This document shows, in pieces, positions 52,679 to 63,107 of a DNA stretch of 64,000 nucleotides. The notes beneath the pieces were generated by a model. The model was not told where the DNA came from. It made no database searches and saw nothing but the letters and a program-made list of their open reading frames with translations. The translations under genes were made by a program, and so were the position numbers. Numbering within the stretch: the first letter of the stretch is position 1; the number at the start of each line of letters is the position of its first letter. The stretch spans positions 1,204 to 65,203 of the forward strand of contig NZ_JADNRL010000019.1 in assembly GCF_015595025.1 (NCBI RefSeq), written 5' to 3'. Origin of the DNA: Halomonas sp. KAO. GTDB taxonomy: Bacteria; Pseudomonadota; Gammaproteobacteria; Pseudomonadales; Halomonadaceae.

Positions 52679-52882
52679 ATGCGCCGTGAACACCTTCTCG
52701 ATTCCGATGATGACAATGATCGGGAATCCGCTGATGCAATGAACGATGACGACTACGCGCCGCCCCGCGCTTCCAGTCGCGCCGACACCCTGCGCGCCCG
52801 ACGCCGCGTGGAGTCACTGCTCGAGGAGCGGCGCCTGCGTCGTGCCATCGAGGATGACTGGGCGATCGACGAAGAGGAGTAG
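52679..52882 (+). CDS. Small PA3496-like protein
   Basis: A 67-residue protein beginning MRREHLLDSDDDND with an acidic N-terminus, a central Arg-rich helix (DTLRARRRVESLLEERRLRRAIEDD) and an acidic end. This resembles the PA3496 family, proposed to matter for envelope integrity. A GGGAGGA ribosome site precedes the ATG. No signal peptide is present. Confidence 0.75.
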   Translation: MRREHLLDSDDDNDRESADAMNDDDYAPPRASSRADTLRARRRVESLLEERRLRRAIEDDWAIDEEE

Positions 52883-52972
52883 GCCCCGACCGTGCGCTCC
52901 AGTGGCTGGCCTTTACCCGTTGCGGGCACTATCATCCGTGGGTCAGCCAATCCTCCAACCAAGTGGAACTCC

Positions 52973-54634
<1,662 letters not shown>

Positions 54635-54691
54635 CCGGCTTCGCCGGGACGGTAAGTTGTAAGTCAGCTTGATGTCCGACGAGTAAGAACC

Positions 54692-54720
54692 AACCCCGCA
54701 CCCCTAGGGTCTGCGGGGTT
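54692..54720 (+). terminator. Terminator after ettA
   Basis: AACCCCGCA (54692-54700) pairs with TGCGGGGTT (54712-54720), followed by TTCTT. Confidence 0.85.
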
Positions 54721-54816
54721 TTCTTATGGCTGATGGCTTACTGCTCCCGAGAGGGATAGGGTTGCACCCGGCGCCGAGTCACGCGATAAGGGGACTCCGC
54801 TCATGAGGAGCCGCCC

Positions 54817-56154
54817 ATGATCCGCTTGCTGTTCTGGCCCATCCATCTGTTCAAGGCCTTTCGGCAGAGCATTGCCTATCTGCCTTCTCTGCTGGCGCTG
54901 GCCTATGCGCTGCTCGCCTATGTGTCACTCTTCCTGCCGATCTCCGACGAGCAGCTGCCCTCCCTGCTGGTCAAGCTGATCGAGCCGCCGGAAGACACCC
55001 GCTCGCTGCTCGCCGCCCTGCTCGGCGGCATGATCTCCCTGATGGTGTTCAGCTTCTCGATGGTGATGTCGGTCCTCTCCCAGGCCGGCGGCCAGTTCTC
55101 CCACAAGCTGGTGTTCGGGCTGATCTCGGAGCGCTCCCATCAGCGAGTGCTGGGTCACTACCTGGGCACCATTCTCTTTGCCCTGGTGCTGCTGATGACC
55201 CCGGATGTCAACGAGGGCATCGTGACCTGGCGGACACTGGCGGTCTACCTGGCCTGCCTGATGGTCATTCACTGCCTCGCCCTGTTCGTCTACTTCATCC
55301 ACAACGCCTCGCAGTCGATCCAGGTCGACGCCGTGGCGGCCGACCTGCACCGAACCACTCTCATCTCGATGCAGGCGCTGCAGACCTGTCAGAGCGGCGA
55401 GGAGTGGCGGGTTCTCGCTTCCTCCACTCCCCCCATCACGTCCGAGCCCCCCTATCATCCCGTACATGCCCGACAGGCGGGCTATCTGCTGAATGCCGAC
55501 CTCACTACCCTGGCAACCCTGGCGGAGCGGGCCGAGGGCACACTGCACCTGCATTTCCACTTCGGCGACTACGTGGTGGCGGGCATGCCGATCCTCTCGC
55601 TGGAAGCCCCGGAGGCGCCCGATTCGGGCTGGTGCGATGAGGTGCGTGCCACGCTGACCTATATGGAGGGGGAGTCGATCAGCGAGCACTATGTGTTCGG
55701 CATGACACAGCTGATGGAGGTGGCCGTCAAGGCGCTGTCACCGGGGATCAACGACCCCGGCACCGCTCGACTGTGTCTGCATCGCCTCACCGACCTGCTG
55801 CGCCGACGCCTGGAGTGGCGGCCCTGTGACGCACTCTTCGACCAGGACGGCGCCTGCCGGGTGACCTGGCAGGTAGAGGCGTTCGACAGCCTCGTGTTCC
55901 GACTCTTCCAGCCCATCCTGACCTACGCCAGGGAGGACCTGAGCATCGGCCTGGAGCTGCTTAGGTCATTGAAGACCCTCTCCCAGTTCGCCGATCGCCG
56001 GGATCTCAAGACACTGCAGGCCCATGCCGACCGGGTGGTGGAAACGCTCGCCCAGTCGGCGGACCATCCGCTGGACCGGCGCTTCGTCTCCGATCACTTG
56101 AATCGCGGCTCCCATCGCCTCTCGTTGCCGGATACCCTGCCCCGCCTCTCCTGA
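54817..56154 (+). CDS. DUF2254 family membrane protein
   Basis: A 445-residue protein with four N-terminal membrane helices (about 20-45, 65-95, 110-135, 140-165) and a soluble C-terminal part. It contains SPGINDPGTARLC, typical of DUF2254. Function is unknown; family members are predicted channels or envelope proteins. It stands alone, convergent with the acyltransferase gene 9 bp away. Confidence 0.85.
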   Translation: MIRLLFWPIHLFKAFRQSIAYLPSLLALAYALLAYVSLFLPISDEQLPSLLVKLIEPPEDTRSLLAALLGGMISLMVFSFSMVMSVLSQAGGQFSHKLVFGLISERSHQRVLGHYLGTILFALVLLMTPDVNEGIVTWRTLAVYLACLMVIHCLALFVYFIHNASQSIQVDAVAADLHRTTLISMQALQTCQSGEEWRVLASSTPPITSEPPYHPVHARQAGYLLNADLTTLATLAERAEGTLHLHFHFGDYVVAGMPILSLEAPEAPDSGWCDEVRATLTYMEGESISEHYVFGMTQLMEVAVKALSPGINDPGTARLCLHRLTDLLRRRLEWRPCDALFDQDGACRVTWQVEAFDSLVFRLFQPILTYAREDLSIGLELLRSLKTLSQFADRRDLKTLQAHADRVVETLAQSADHPLDRRFVSDHLNRGSHRLSLPDTLPRLS

Positions 56155-56163
56155 CCGATTACA

Positions 56164-57081
56164 TCAGTAGGGAGAGGGTTCCCCTTCCGGGCGTGTCTTG
56201 AAACGCCGGTGCAGCCACAGATACTGCTCGGGGTGCTGGCGGATCGCCGCCTCGATCACGGCGTTGACACGGGTGGCATCGGCCACCTCATCACCGCTGG
56301 GGAAATCCTCCAGCGGCGGCAGGTACTCGAGGGTATAGGTGCGATTATCGGCGTTGCGGTGAAAGATCAGCGGTATCACCGGCGCCCCGGTCATGCGAGC
56401 GATGCGTGCCGTCATCTTCACCGTGGCCGCCTGGATGCCGAAGAAGGGGGCAAAGACGCTGACATCCCGGCCGAAGTCCTGGTCGGGCGAATACCAGACC
56501 GCGTGCCCCGCCTTGATGCGGCGCACCACGCCGCGCAGGTCGTGGCGATCGATCACCGCATCGAAGTAGGGGGCACGGGCACGCCCCATGAAGCGGGCGA
56601 AGAGCGGGTTGTCATGGGGCCGCTGCACGGCGTCGGCGCGAAAATAGAGCGAATGCAGGGCGGCACCCAGGTCGAGGGTCGAGAAGTGCACCCCGAGGAT
56701 CAACGCTCCCCTCCCCTCGGCCTCCAGCCGGGCACGATGCTCCTGACCCTTGAAAACGACCCGATGACGCAGGTGTTCGGGGTCACGACACCAGCCCGTT
56801 GCGGTCTCCATGAGGCCGATGCCGTTGGCGATAAAGGTCTCCCTGACCAGGCGACGCTGCGCTTCATCGTCGAGCTCCGGGAAGCAGAGCCTGAGATTGG
56901 TCTCGGTGATATGCCGGCGCCGCCCGGCAAAGCGCCGAGCGGCCAGGCCGATCAGCTTGCCGATCCACAGCTTGAGACGCCAGGGCAGCCAGGCCGCCAC
57001 ATGCATGGCGGCAATGGCCAACCAGACCGGCCAGTAACGGGGGTGGGCGAAGTTGGGGCGGTCAGGAGCGTCCCTGGACAT
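56164..57081 (-). CDS. LpxL/HtrB-family lipid A acyltransferase
   Basis: A 305-residue membrane-associated acyltransferase with an N-terminal anchor (YWPVWLAIAAMHVAAWLPW) and catalytic motif HFSTLD (HxxxxD), then PDQDFGRD and substrate segments AAATVKMTARIARMTGAPVIP. It adds a secondary acyl chain to lipid A. It follows alr by 20 bp; the ATG at 57081 follows AGGAA while the frame extends only to a TTG. Confidence 0.88.
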   Translation of the reverse strand: MSRDAPDRPNFAHPRYWPVWLAIAAMHVAAWLPWRLKLWIGKLIGLAARRFAGRRRHITETNLRLCFPELDDEAQRRLVRETFIANGIGLMETATGWCRDPEHLRHRVVFKGQEHRARLEAEGRGALILGVHFSTLDLGAALHSLYFRADAVQRPHDNPLFARFMGRARAPYFDAVIDRHDLRGVVRRIKAGHAVWYSPDQDFGRDVSVFAPFFGIQAATVKMTARIARMTGAPVIPLIFHRNADNRTYTLEYLPPLEDFPSGDEVADATRVNAVIEAAIRQHPEQYLWLHRRFKTRPEGEPSPY

Positions 57082-57101
57082 GTTCGGTTCCTGTCGGGCT
57101 T

Positions 57102-58205
57102 TCAAGACGCTCCATGATACCGCCTCGGCACCCTGGGCAGCACCCCGGTCAGCAGGGTGTAGCTGATGGTGTCGCAGTGGCGGGCCACCTCATCCACCGA
57201 CAGCACCTCGCCGTTGGCGGCCCGCCCCCACAACACGACCTCGCTGCCGATATCCGCCTCGGGAATATCGGTGATATCCACGGTGAGCATATCCATGGAG
57301 ACCTTGCCGGCAATGGCGGTGCGCTTGCCCGCGACCAGCACCGGAGTGCCGTCCACGGCATGGCGGTCATAGCCGTCGCCGTACCCCGCCGCCACCACGC
57401 CGATGCGTGAGGGCCGGGGGGTAACCCAACGGCCGCCATAACCCACCGGTTCTCCGGCGGGAAGTTCACGCACGGCGATGATCGCCGAACGCAGGGTCAT
57501 CACCGGCGCCAGCCGGGAGGTCAAGGCGTTGGGCTGCTCGAGGGGGTCGCTGCCATAGAGCATCACTCCCGGGCGATTCCAGGCACCATGGGCCTCGGGG
57601 TGCGCCAGGGTCGCCGGCGAGTTGGCCAGACACAGCGGCGCCCCTAACCGTTCGGCCAGGGCCTCGAGCTGAGCCAGCTGACGCCTGAAGTAGCCAACGT
57701 CAACCAGGTCCGCGGTAGCGAAGTGGCTCATCAGGTGGAGGTCACAGGCCTGCTCCGGCGCCGCAGCCAGACGCTGCCATGCCGCTTGTGCGCGTTCGGG
57801 CGAGAAGCCCAGACGATGCATGCCGGAGTCCACCTTGAGCCACACCGGCACCGGCCGCGAGAGTCGCTGCCCCAGCAGGGCATCGATCTGCCAGTCGCTG
57901 TGCACCGCTATCCACAGACCAAGTTCATCCACCTGGATCATTTCATCCACGCTGAAGATGCCCTCGAGCAGCACGATGGGTGCGGTGATACCCGCCTCGC
58001 GCAGCCTCACCGCCTCCTCGATACAGGCCACCGCAAAGGCAGGAGCGATGCCCTCCAGGGCTCGTGCACAGGCAACCGCTCCATGACCATAGGCATCGGC
58101 CTTGATCACGGCGACACTGCGGCTGTGCGGGGAACACTCACAGGCGAGACGATAGTTATGGCGCAGGGCGTCGAGGTCGATCTCGGCGATCAGCGGCCGG
58201 GCCAT
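57102..58205 (-). CDS. alr: Alanine racemase
   Basis: A 367-residue PLP enzyme supplying D-alanine for peptidoglycan. PLP-lysine 35 lies in VAVIKADAYGHGA, and the second half has the Tyr-containing GVVAAGYGDGYDRH and VSMDMLTVDIT blocks. It forms a unit with the LpxL-type gene, both serving the envelope. Confidence 0.95.
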   Translation of the reverse strand: MARPLIAEIDLDALRHNYRLACECSPHSRSVAVIKADAYGHGAVACARALEGIAPAFAVACIEEAVRLREAGITAPIVLLEGIFSVDEMIQVDELGLWIAVHSDWQIDALLGQRLSRPVPVWLKVDSGMHRLGFSPERAQAAWQRLAAAPEQACDLHLMSHFATADLVDVGYFRRQLAQLEALAERLGAPLCLANSPATLAHPEAHGAWNRPGVMLYGSDPLEQPNALTSRLAPVMTLRSAIIAVRELPAGEPVGYGGRWVTPRPSRIGVVAAGYGDGYDRHAVDGTPVLVAGKRTAIAGKVSMDMLTVDITDIPEADIGSEVVLWGRAANGEVLSVDEVARHCDTISYTLLTGVLPRVPRRYHGAS

Positions 58206-58278
58206 GGCAAACTCCTGAACGATGGATAGTGGGCAAACCGGGAATTATCGTCGGATGTGCAGCGGGAATCACGGAAAA

Positions 58279-58300
58279 AGCCACCATATGAATGGTGGCT
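58279..58300 (-). terminator. rpoS terminator
   Basis: AGCCACCAT (58279-58287) pairs with ATGGTGGCT (58292-58300). On the minus strand the stem is followed by TTTTTCCG. It lies 61 bp beyond the rpoS stop. Confidence 0.85.
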
Positions 58301-58360
58301 TCTCACGACGACATGCTGAATTTGGCAGGTTAACTAGAGGTTCTTGCTGATATGTGAATA

Positions 58361-59344
58361 TCAGGCAAAGATGGCATCCAGGCTGAGCCCCTGCTTCTCG
58401 AGAAGCCGGCGCAGCTTCTTCAAGGCCTCGACCTGAATCTGACGCACCCGCTCGCGGGTCAGGCCGATCTCCTCGCCCACCTGCTCGAGGGTAGCCGCCT
58501 CATGCCCGCGCAGGCCGAAGCGACGCACCACCACCTCGCGCTGCTTTTCGCTGAGTGCGGAGAGCCACTCGTCCACGAGCTGCTTGACGTCGCCGTCGAG
58601 CAGACTCGACTCGGGGCCGTCATCACTGTCATCGGCCAGCGTCTCGATCAACGGCTTGTCGCTGTCCCCTCCCACCGGGTAATCCACCGACGAGATGCGC
58701 TCGTTGAGCCCCATCATCTTCTTGACGGCCTCCACCGGCTTGTCGAGATACTCGGCGATCTCCTCCGCAGTCGCCTCGTGATCGAGCTTCTGGGTCAGCT
58801 CGCGGGCCGCGCGCAGGTAGATGTTGAGCTCCTTGACCACGTGGATGGGCAGACGGATGGTGCGGGTCTGGTTCATCAGCGCCCGCTCGATGGTCTGACG
58901 GATCCACCAGGTGGCATAGGTGGAGAAGCGGAAGCCTCGCTCGGGGTCGAACTTCTCCACGGCGCGGATCAGCCCGAGATTACCCTCCTCGATGAGATCG
59001 AGCAGCGAGAGGCCGCGATTGAGGTAGCGCCTGGCGATCTTCACCACCAGCCGCAGGTTGGACTCGATCATGCGTGAGCGCCCCATTGGGTCGCCCTTCT
59101 GGGCCAGGCGGCCGTAGTAGACCTCCTCCTCGGGGGTGAGCAGCGGCGAGAAGCCGATCTCGTTGAGATAGATCTGAGTGGCGTCGAGGCTCTGATGGCT
59201 GTAGCGATCTTCGCGAGTCAGTGCCTTCTCGAAGGCAGCCTCGTCATCCCTCTCTGGCTCGTCGATGGAATCGACGACCTCCTGCTCCTTCTCCTCTAAC
59301 GTGTTCAGATCCACATCCTGAAGGTCCCGTTCAAGCATGCTCAT
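58361..59344 (-). CDS. rpoS: RNA polymerase sigma factor RpoS
   Basis: A 327-residue stationary-phase sigma factor. Region 1.2-2 carries [16 protein letters not shown] and the core-binding and promoter-melting [47 protein letters not shown]; region 4 ends with [25 protein letters not shown]. Order truD-surE-pcm-nlpD-rpoS is the classic arrangement. A promoter inside nlpD is likely, as in other gammaproteobacteria. Confidence 0.97.
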   Translation of the reverse strand: MSMLERDLQDVDLNTLEEKEQEVVDSIDEPERDDEAAFEKALTREDRYSHQSLDATQIYLNEIGFSPLLTPEEEVYYGRLAQKGDPMGRSRMIESNLRLVVKIARRYLNRGLSLLDLIEEGNLGLIRAVEKFDPERGFRFSTYATWWIRQTIERALMNQTRTIRLPIHVVKELNIYLRAARELTQKLDHEATAEEIAEYLDKPVEAVKKMMGLNERISSVDYPVGGDSDKPLIETLADDSDDGPESSLLDGDVKQLVDEWLSALSEKQREVVVRRFGLRGHEAATLEQVGEEIGLTRERVRQIQVEALKKLRRLLEKQGLSLDAIFA

Positions 59345-59451
59345 CGATGGCTACCCCGTGCTAGCGTCCCGTCGCCGAGCCCTGGAGCATCGGCGAAACC
59401 GATTATTATTGTGTGACAACCCCGGTGAGGCTTCCCCACCGGGCGGCGGCA

Positions 59452-60591
59452 TCAACGCGAGGGCAGGTAGTCCAGGGGGTCCTGAGGCTGTCCATCCTTG
59501 CGCACCTCGAAGTGAAGCCTGACATCCTCGGCATCACTGTCCCCCATGGTGGCAATCACCTCGCCGGCCTCGACCACATCATTCTCGCTTACCTTCAACG
59601 TCTCGTTATGGGCATAGGCACTGAGGAACTGGTCGTTGTGCTTGAGCAGGATCAGCTTGCCATAGCCCCTGACGCCGCTGCCCGCGTAGACCACGATCCC
59701 GGGCCCAGCCGCCTTGACAGGTTGCCCCTTTTGTCCGGCGATATCAATGCCGGCGGTAATCGTGCCGCCATCGCCGAACTGGCCGACCACATCACCGCCC
59801 ACGGGCCACTGCCAGGGCACCTCGGCGACCGGGGTATAGGTACGTGAGCCGCGCTCCTGGGCCTGGGTGCCACCTGCAACGGCAGTACCGGCATCGGCGC
59901 CGCTGGCCTCTTCCCTGGCCGGTTCTTCCCGGTTTTCGGTGGCGGCGACTGCCTGGGGCTCGTTCTCCTCGCCGGCCGCAGAGGCAGCCTGCGACGCTTC
60001 ACTCGCGGCATCCCGCTCGCTGCGTTCGGCCAGGTCTCGCTCGCTCAGGCTCCCGTCGGCCCCCGGGCTATCCGGCGAATAGACCGGCCCCGGCCCGCCA
60101 TTATTCTCGCCGCTGGATGTCGATGCCTGGACGCCCTCCGAGTCGCCGGGAGCGGCACTCGTCCGGTCGCGGCGTGACACCGTTTCGGTCTCGCCACTCG
60201 GCAGCAGCCACTCCATATCATCGGAGCCGGCGTCGGCCTGGGTACCGCCGAGGGGGGTGGCCACCGCCACGGCACTGCCACCATCGCTTCCAGGCTGGCG
60301 AGCCGCCGGCTGCTCCCCGGCTGCCTCGCCATCGAGGACCAGACGCTGACCCGGCTGGATCGCGTAGGGAGGGCCGATGCGATTGAGGCGTGCCAGGTCC
60401 CGATAATCCATGTTGTGGCGCCAGGCGATGCCATAGAGGGTGTCGCCCCGCTCCACGGTGTAGTGGCTGGCCGCCGTTTCGGCGCGACTCGCCGAGAGAT
60501 CTCGCACCGGCACCTGGCTCGGGGCGCCCTGCTGGTTGGCACAACCGACCAGCGCCAGGGCCAGCCCCGAAATCATCAATACATTACGCAT
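59452..60591 (-). CDS. nlpD: Murein hydrolase activator NlpD, LysM-LytM lipoprotein
   Basis: A 379-residue lipoprotein: lipobox LVGC (Cys about 17), LysM domain (HYTVERGDTLYGIAW...IQPGQRLVL), a long low-complexity linker rich in Ser, Ala and Glu (about 95-250), and a C-terminal LytM/M23 domain. The zinc His of active M23 enzymes is missing at the start of the domain (ITAGIDIAG), so it is a non-catalytic amidase activator. The ATG at 60591 gives the lipobox at the right place and overlaps the DUF368 stop by 8 bp. Confidence 0.93.
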   Translation of the reverse strand: MRNVLMISGLALALVGCANQQGAPSQVPVRDLSASRAETAASHYTVERGDTLYGIAWRHNMDYRDLARLNRIGPPYAIQPGQRLVLDGEAAGEQPAARQPGSDGGSAVAVATPLGGTQADAGSDDMEWLLPSGETETVSRRDRTSAAPGDSEGVQASTSSGENNGGPGPVYSPDSPGADGSLSERDLAERSERDAASEASQAASAAGEENEPQAVAATENREEPAREEASGADAGTAVAGGTQAQERGSRTYTPVAEVPWQWPVGGDVVGQFGDGGTITAGIDIAGQKGQPVKAAGPGIVVYAGSGVRGYGKLILLKHNDQFLSAYAHNETLKVSENDVVEAGEVIATMGDSDAEDVRLHFEVRKDGQPQDPLDYLPSR

Positions 60592-61654
60592 CAGAGCCTT
60601 CCTCCTTGTTGGTTTCTCGAGAGTTGGTTTCTCGAGAGATTGCCCCTTGAGAATTCGCCCCTTGAGGGTCTGCCCCTCGAGCGCTGGTTTCCTGAGAGCC
60701 TGCCGCAGACAGGCTATCGTTACGCACTGCCGCGCTGCGTCGCCCCGAGTGATCGAGCAGCAGCACGACGAAGGCACCCGCCAGCATCAGCGCCACCACC
60801 GCCACCAGCTGAGGAGCATCGCCGGTGAGAAGGCCGTAATCACCCGGTGTCAGGTAGCGATAGTCCAGCGGAATCATCTGCCCCTCCGGGCCCAACTGGT
60901 AGCGTACCAGCTCCCGCCATGGCCAGAGTAGCGGCAATGAGCCGACGATAAAGCCCACCAGCAGCTGCAGGGTCGCGGTGTGATGGTGGTCGAGAAGCCA
61001 GGAGAGCAGCCGCGAAAAGGCGAACAACCCCACCGCACATCCCATGCCGAAGAGTCCGATCAGTCCCAGGTCGAAGCCACGAATGCCATCCATCACGGTG
61101 CCATAGAGGCCCATGGTCAGCAGCAGGAAACTGCCGGAAACACCGGGCAGAATCATGGCACTGATGGCGATGGCGCCTCCTGCCAGCAGCATCACCTCCT
61201 GGCTGCCCAGCTCGCTCATCAACGGCATCAGCGAGGGCAGTCCATTAGCCAGCAGCAGCCCCCCTATCAGCGGCAGGATATGCCACCATCGCCAGTCGGC
61301 CGGATGACGACTGACCACCAGCGCCGAGGCCAGCACCAGCCCGAAGAAGAAGCCGTTGAGCAGCAGCGGGTGATCCTCCAGCAACCACACCGCCAGGTGG
61401 GCGACGCTGACCAGGCTGACGGCGATCCCCAGCAGCAGCGGCAACAGGAAGGGCAGATTGAGGTGGGCCACCAGGCCAGCCACGCCGCCGCGTCGCCAGG
61501 CCCCGAAGGCACTGGGGCCGAACTGCTTGATGGTATGGATCAACTCCTCGTAGATCCCGGTGATAAAGGCGATGGTGCCGCCGGACACGCCAGGAACCGC
61601 GTCGGCGGCGCCCATGCCGGCGCCCTTCAAGAGGGTGGCGAGATATCGCTTCAA
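60584..61654 (-). CDS. DUF368 polyprenyl-phosphate transporter (PopT-like)
   Basis: A 356-residue polytopic protein with two DUF368 halves, each with an APGVSGGTIAFITGIYEEL or LPGVSGSFLLLTMGLYGTV-like re-entrant motif. DUF368 proteins (PopT) recycle undecaprenyl phosphate across the membrane. The C-terminal tail (about 315-356) is hydrophilic and repetitive. It sits between pcm and nlpD, in an envelope-related operon, and its nlpD overlap suggests coupling. Confidence 0.85.
   Translation of the reverse strand: MKRYLATLLKGAGMGAADAVPGVSGGTIAFITGIYEELIHTIKQFGPSAFGAWRRGGVAGLVAHLNLPFLLPLLLGIAVSLVSVAHLAVWLLEDHPLLLNGFFFGLVLASALVVSRHPADWRWWHILPLIGGLLLANGLPSLMPLMSELGSQEVMLLAGGAIAISAMILPGVSGSFLLLTMGLYGTVMDGIRGFDLGLIGLFGMGCAVGLFAFSRLLSWLLDHHHTATLQLLVGFIVGSLPLLWPWRELVRYQLGPEGQMIPLDYRYLTPGDYGLLTGDAPQLVAVVALMLAGAFVVLLLDHSGRRSAAVRNDSLSAAGSQETSARGADPQGANSQGAISRETNSRETNKEEGSDA
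60606..60711. repeat. 15-bp repeats coding the DUF368 C-terminal tail
   Basis: Six to seven successive 15-bp units, GGTTTCTCGAGAGTT, GGTTTCTCGAGAGAT, TGCCCCTTGAGAATT, CGCCCCTTGAGGGTC and so on, encode pentapeptides SRETN, SRETN, SQGAI, PQGAN, ARGAD, SQETS. The unit length is a multiple of three, so copy-number change keeps the frame. They lie just upstream of the nlpD start. Confidence 0.7.
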
Positions 61655-61667
61655 CGGCGGACTCCTT

Positions 61668-62348
61668 TCAACGAATGACGCCTTCGAGCAGCGGCACGAA
61701 GCGTACCGGCTCCAGCCGCCGCTTCTCGAACTGGTCGTCCTGGCGCTGGATACGGGTCAGCCACTGGCGTCCCCGAGCGTCGGACAGCGGGGTAATCAGC
61801 ACACCGCCCTCGGCGAGCTGGGAGAGCAGTGCGGCCGGTAGCTCGCTGGCGCAGGCGGTCAGCAGGATCACATCGAAGGGCGCGGCCTCTTCCCAGCCAT
61901 GGCCACCGTCGGCCAGGCGCAGGTGGGCATTCTTCGCCCCCAGCAGGCGCAGCCGCTCGGCGGCACGTCGCTGCAAGGCATTGATTCGCTCGATGGACCA
62001 GAGTTCCGGTACCAGTCGCGAAAGTATCAGCGTCTGATAGCCGGATCCGGTGCCGACCTCCAGCACGCGTTGCGGCGATGCCTGCAGCACCAGCTCGGTC
62101 ATCCGCGCCACCATCCACGGCTGGGAGAGGGTCTGGCCGTAGCCGATCGGCAGGGAGGTATCCTCGTAGGCGCGATGGGAGAGCGCCTCATCGAGAAACA
62201 GGTGACGTGGCTCACGCCCCAGGGTCTCCAGTACCCGGGGGTCACGGATGCCCTGGGCGGCCAGGCGCTCCAGCATGCGGTCGCGGGTACGCTGGGAGGT
62301 CATACCCACACCACGCACCAGCTCGGCCAGGCGATCAGGTGAGTACAT
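61668..62348 (-). CDS. pcm: Protein-L-isoaspartate O-methyltransferase
   Basis: A 226-residue enzyme repairing isoaspartyl residues in damaged proteins. It has the SAM motif [18 protein letters not shown] and the substrate segment [17 protein letters not shown]. It overlaps surE by 14 bp and lies 13 bp before DUF368. Its presence with surE and rpoS supports stationary-phase survival. Confidence 0.95.
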   Translation of the reverse strand: MYSPDRLAELVRGVGMTSQRTRDRMLERLAAQGIRDPRVLETLGREPRHLFLDEALSHRAYEDTSLPIGYGQTLSQPWMVARMTELVLQASPQRVLEVGTGSGYQTLILSRLVPELWSIERINALQRRAAERLRLLGAKNAHLRLADGGHGWEEAAPFDVILLTACASELPAALLSQLAEGGVLITPLSDARGRQWLTRIQRQDDQFEKRRLEPVRFVPLLEGVIR

Positions 62349-63081
62349 CCAGCCAGCCTTCTACATCCGCAATGGCCGCATGCCGAGTCAGGTCGGTCTG
62401 CAACGGGGTGATGGAGACGAAGCCCGCCTCCACGGCGGCGAAGTCGGTATCGGGGCCATCATCGGCGTTCTTGCTCAGCGGCGCGATCCACCAGCTCACC
62501 TTGCCACGCGGGTCACGCACCTCCTGGGGAGACCCCGCGGGGCCACGATAGCCCAGGCGGGTAACCCGAAAGCCGCGGATCTCGTCCCAGGGCAGGTCGG
62601 GCACGTTGACATTGAGCAGGCTGCGCGGCGGCAGCGAGAGCTGCTCGGCGGCCCCCACCAGGCTTGCCGCCACCCGGCCGGCGGTGTCGAAGTGGCGATG
62701 CCCCACCAGCGACATGGCGATGGCCGCCATGCCCAGGTTGCGCCCCTCCATGGCGGCGGCCACGGTGCCTGAGTAGAGCACGTCATCCCCCAGGTTGCCG
62801 CCATGGTTGATGCCCGAGATCACCAGGTCGGGCTTCTCGTTCCAGACACCGTTGACGCCCAGGTAGACACAGTCCGCCGGCGTGCCGTCGACGCTGTAGA
62901 AGCCGTTTTCCATGGCCGTCAGTGACAGCGGCCGGGACAGGGTCAGCGAGTTGCTGGCCCCGCTCTTGTCGCGGTCCGGCGCCACCACCCGCAGCCTGGC
63001 ATGGGAGACCAGGGCATCGTGCAGGGCGCGCAGCCCGGGGGCGTGAACACCGTCGTCGTTGGAGAGCAGCAGTCGACGCAT
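62335..63081 (-). CDS. surE: 5'/3'-nucleotidase SurE
   Basis: A 248-residue metal-dependent nucleotidase with [13 protein letters not shown] (acidic metal ligands), [13 protein letters not shown] and [25 protein letters not shown]. The ATG at 63081 follows AAGGAT and gives the standard [11 protein letters not shown] start; longer in-frame starts at 63096 and 63111 are possible, the latter overlapping truD (ATGA). Confidence 0.95.
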   Translation of the reverse strand: MRRLLLSNDDGVHAPGLRALHDALVSHARLRVVAPDRDKSGASNSLTLSRPLSLTAMENGFYSVDGTPADCVYLGVNGVWNEKPDLVISGINHGGNLGDDVLYSGTVAAAMEGRNLGMAAIAMSLVGHRHFDTAGRVAASLVGAAEQLSLPPRSLLNVNVPDLPWDEIRGFRVTRLGYRGPAGSPQEVRDPRGKVSWWIAPLSKNADDGPDTDFAAVEAGFVSITPLQTDLTRHAAIADVEGWLDVLT

Positions 63082-63107
63082 CTCGAATCCTTGCATGGGC
63101 GCCTCCG

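Noticed and set aside
60592..60777. N-terminal extension of NlpD
   Set aside because: It is an out-of-frame reading of the DUF368 tail repeats, and the lipobox requires the start at 60591.
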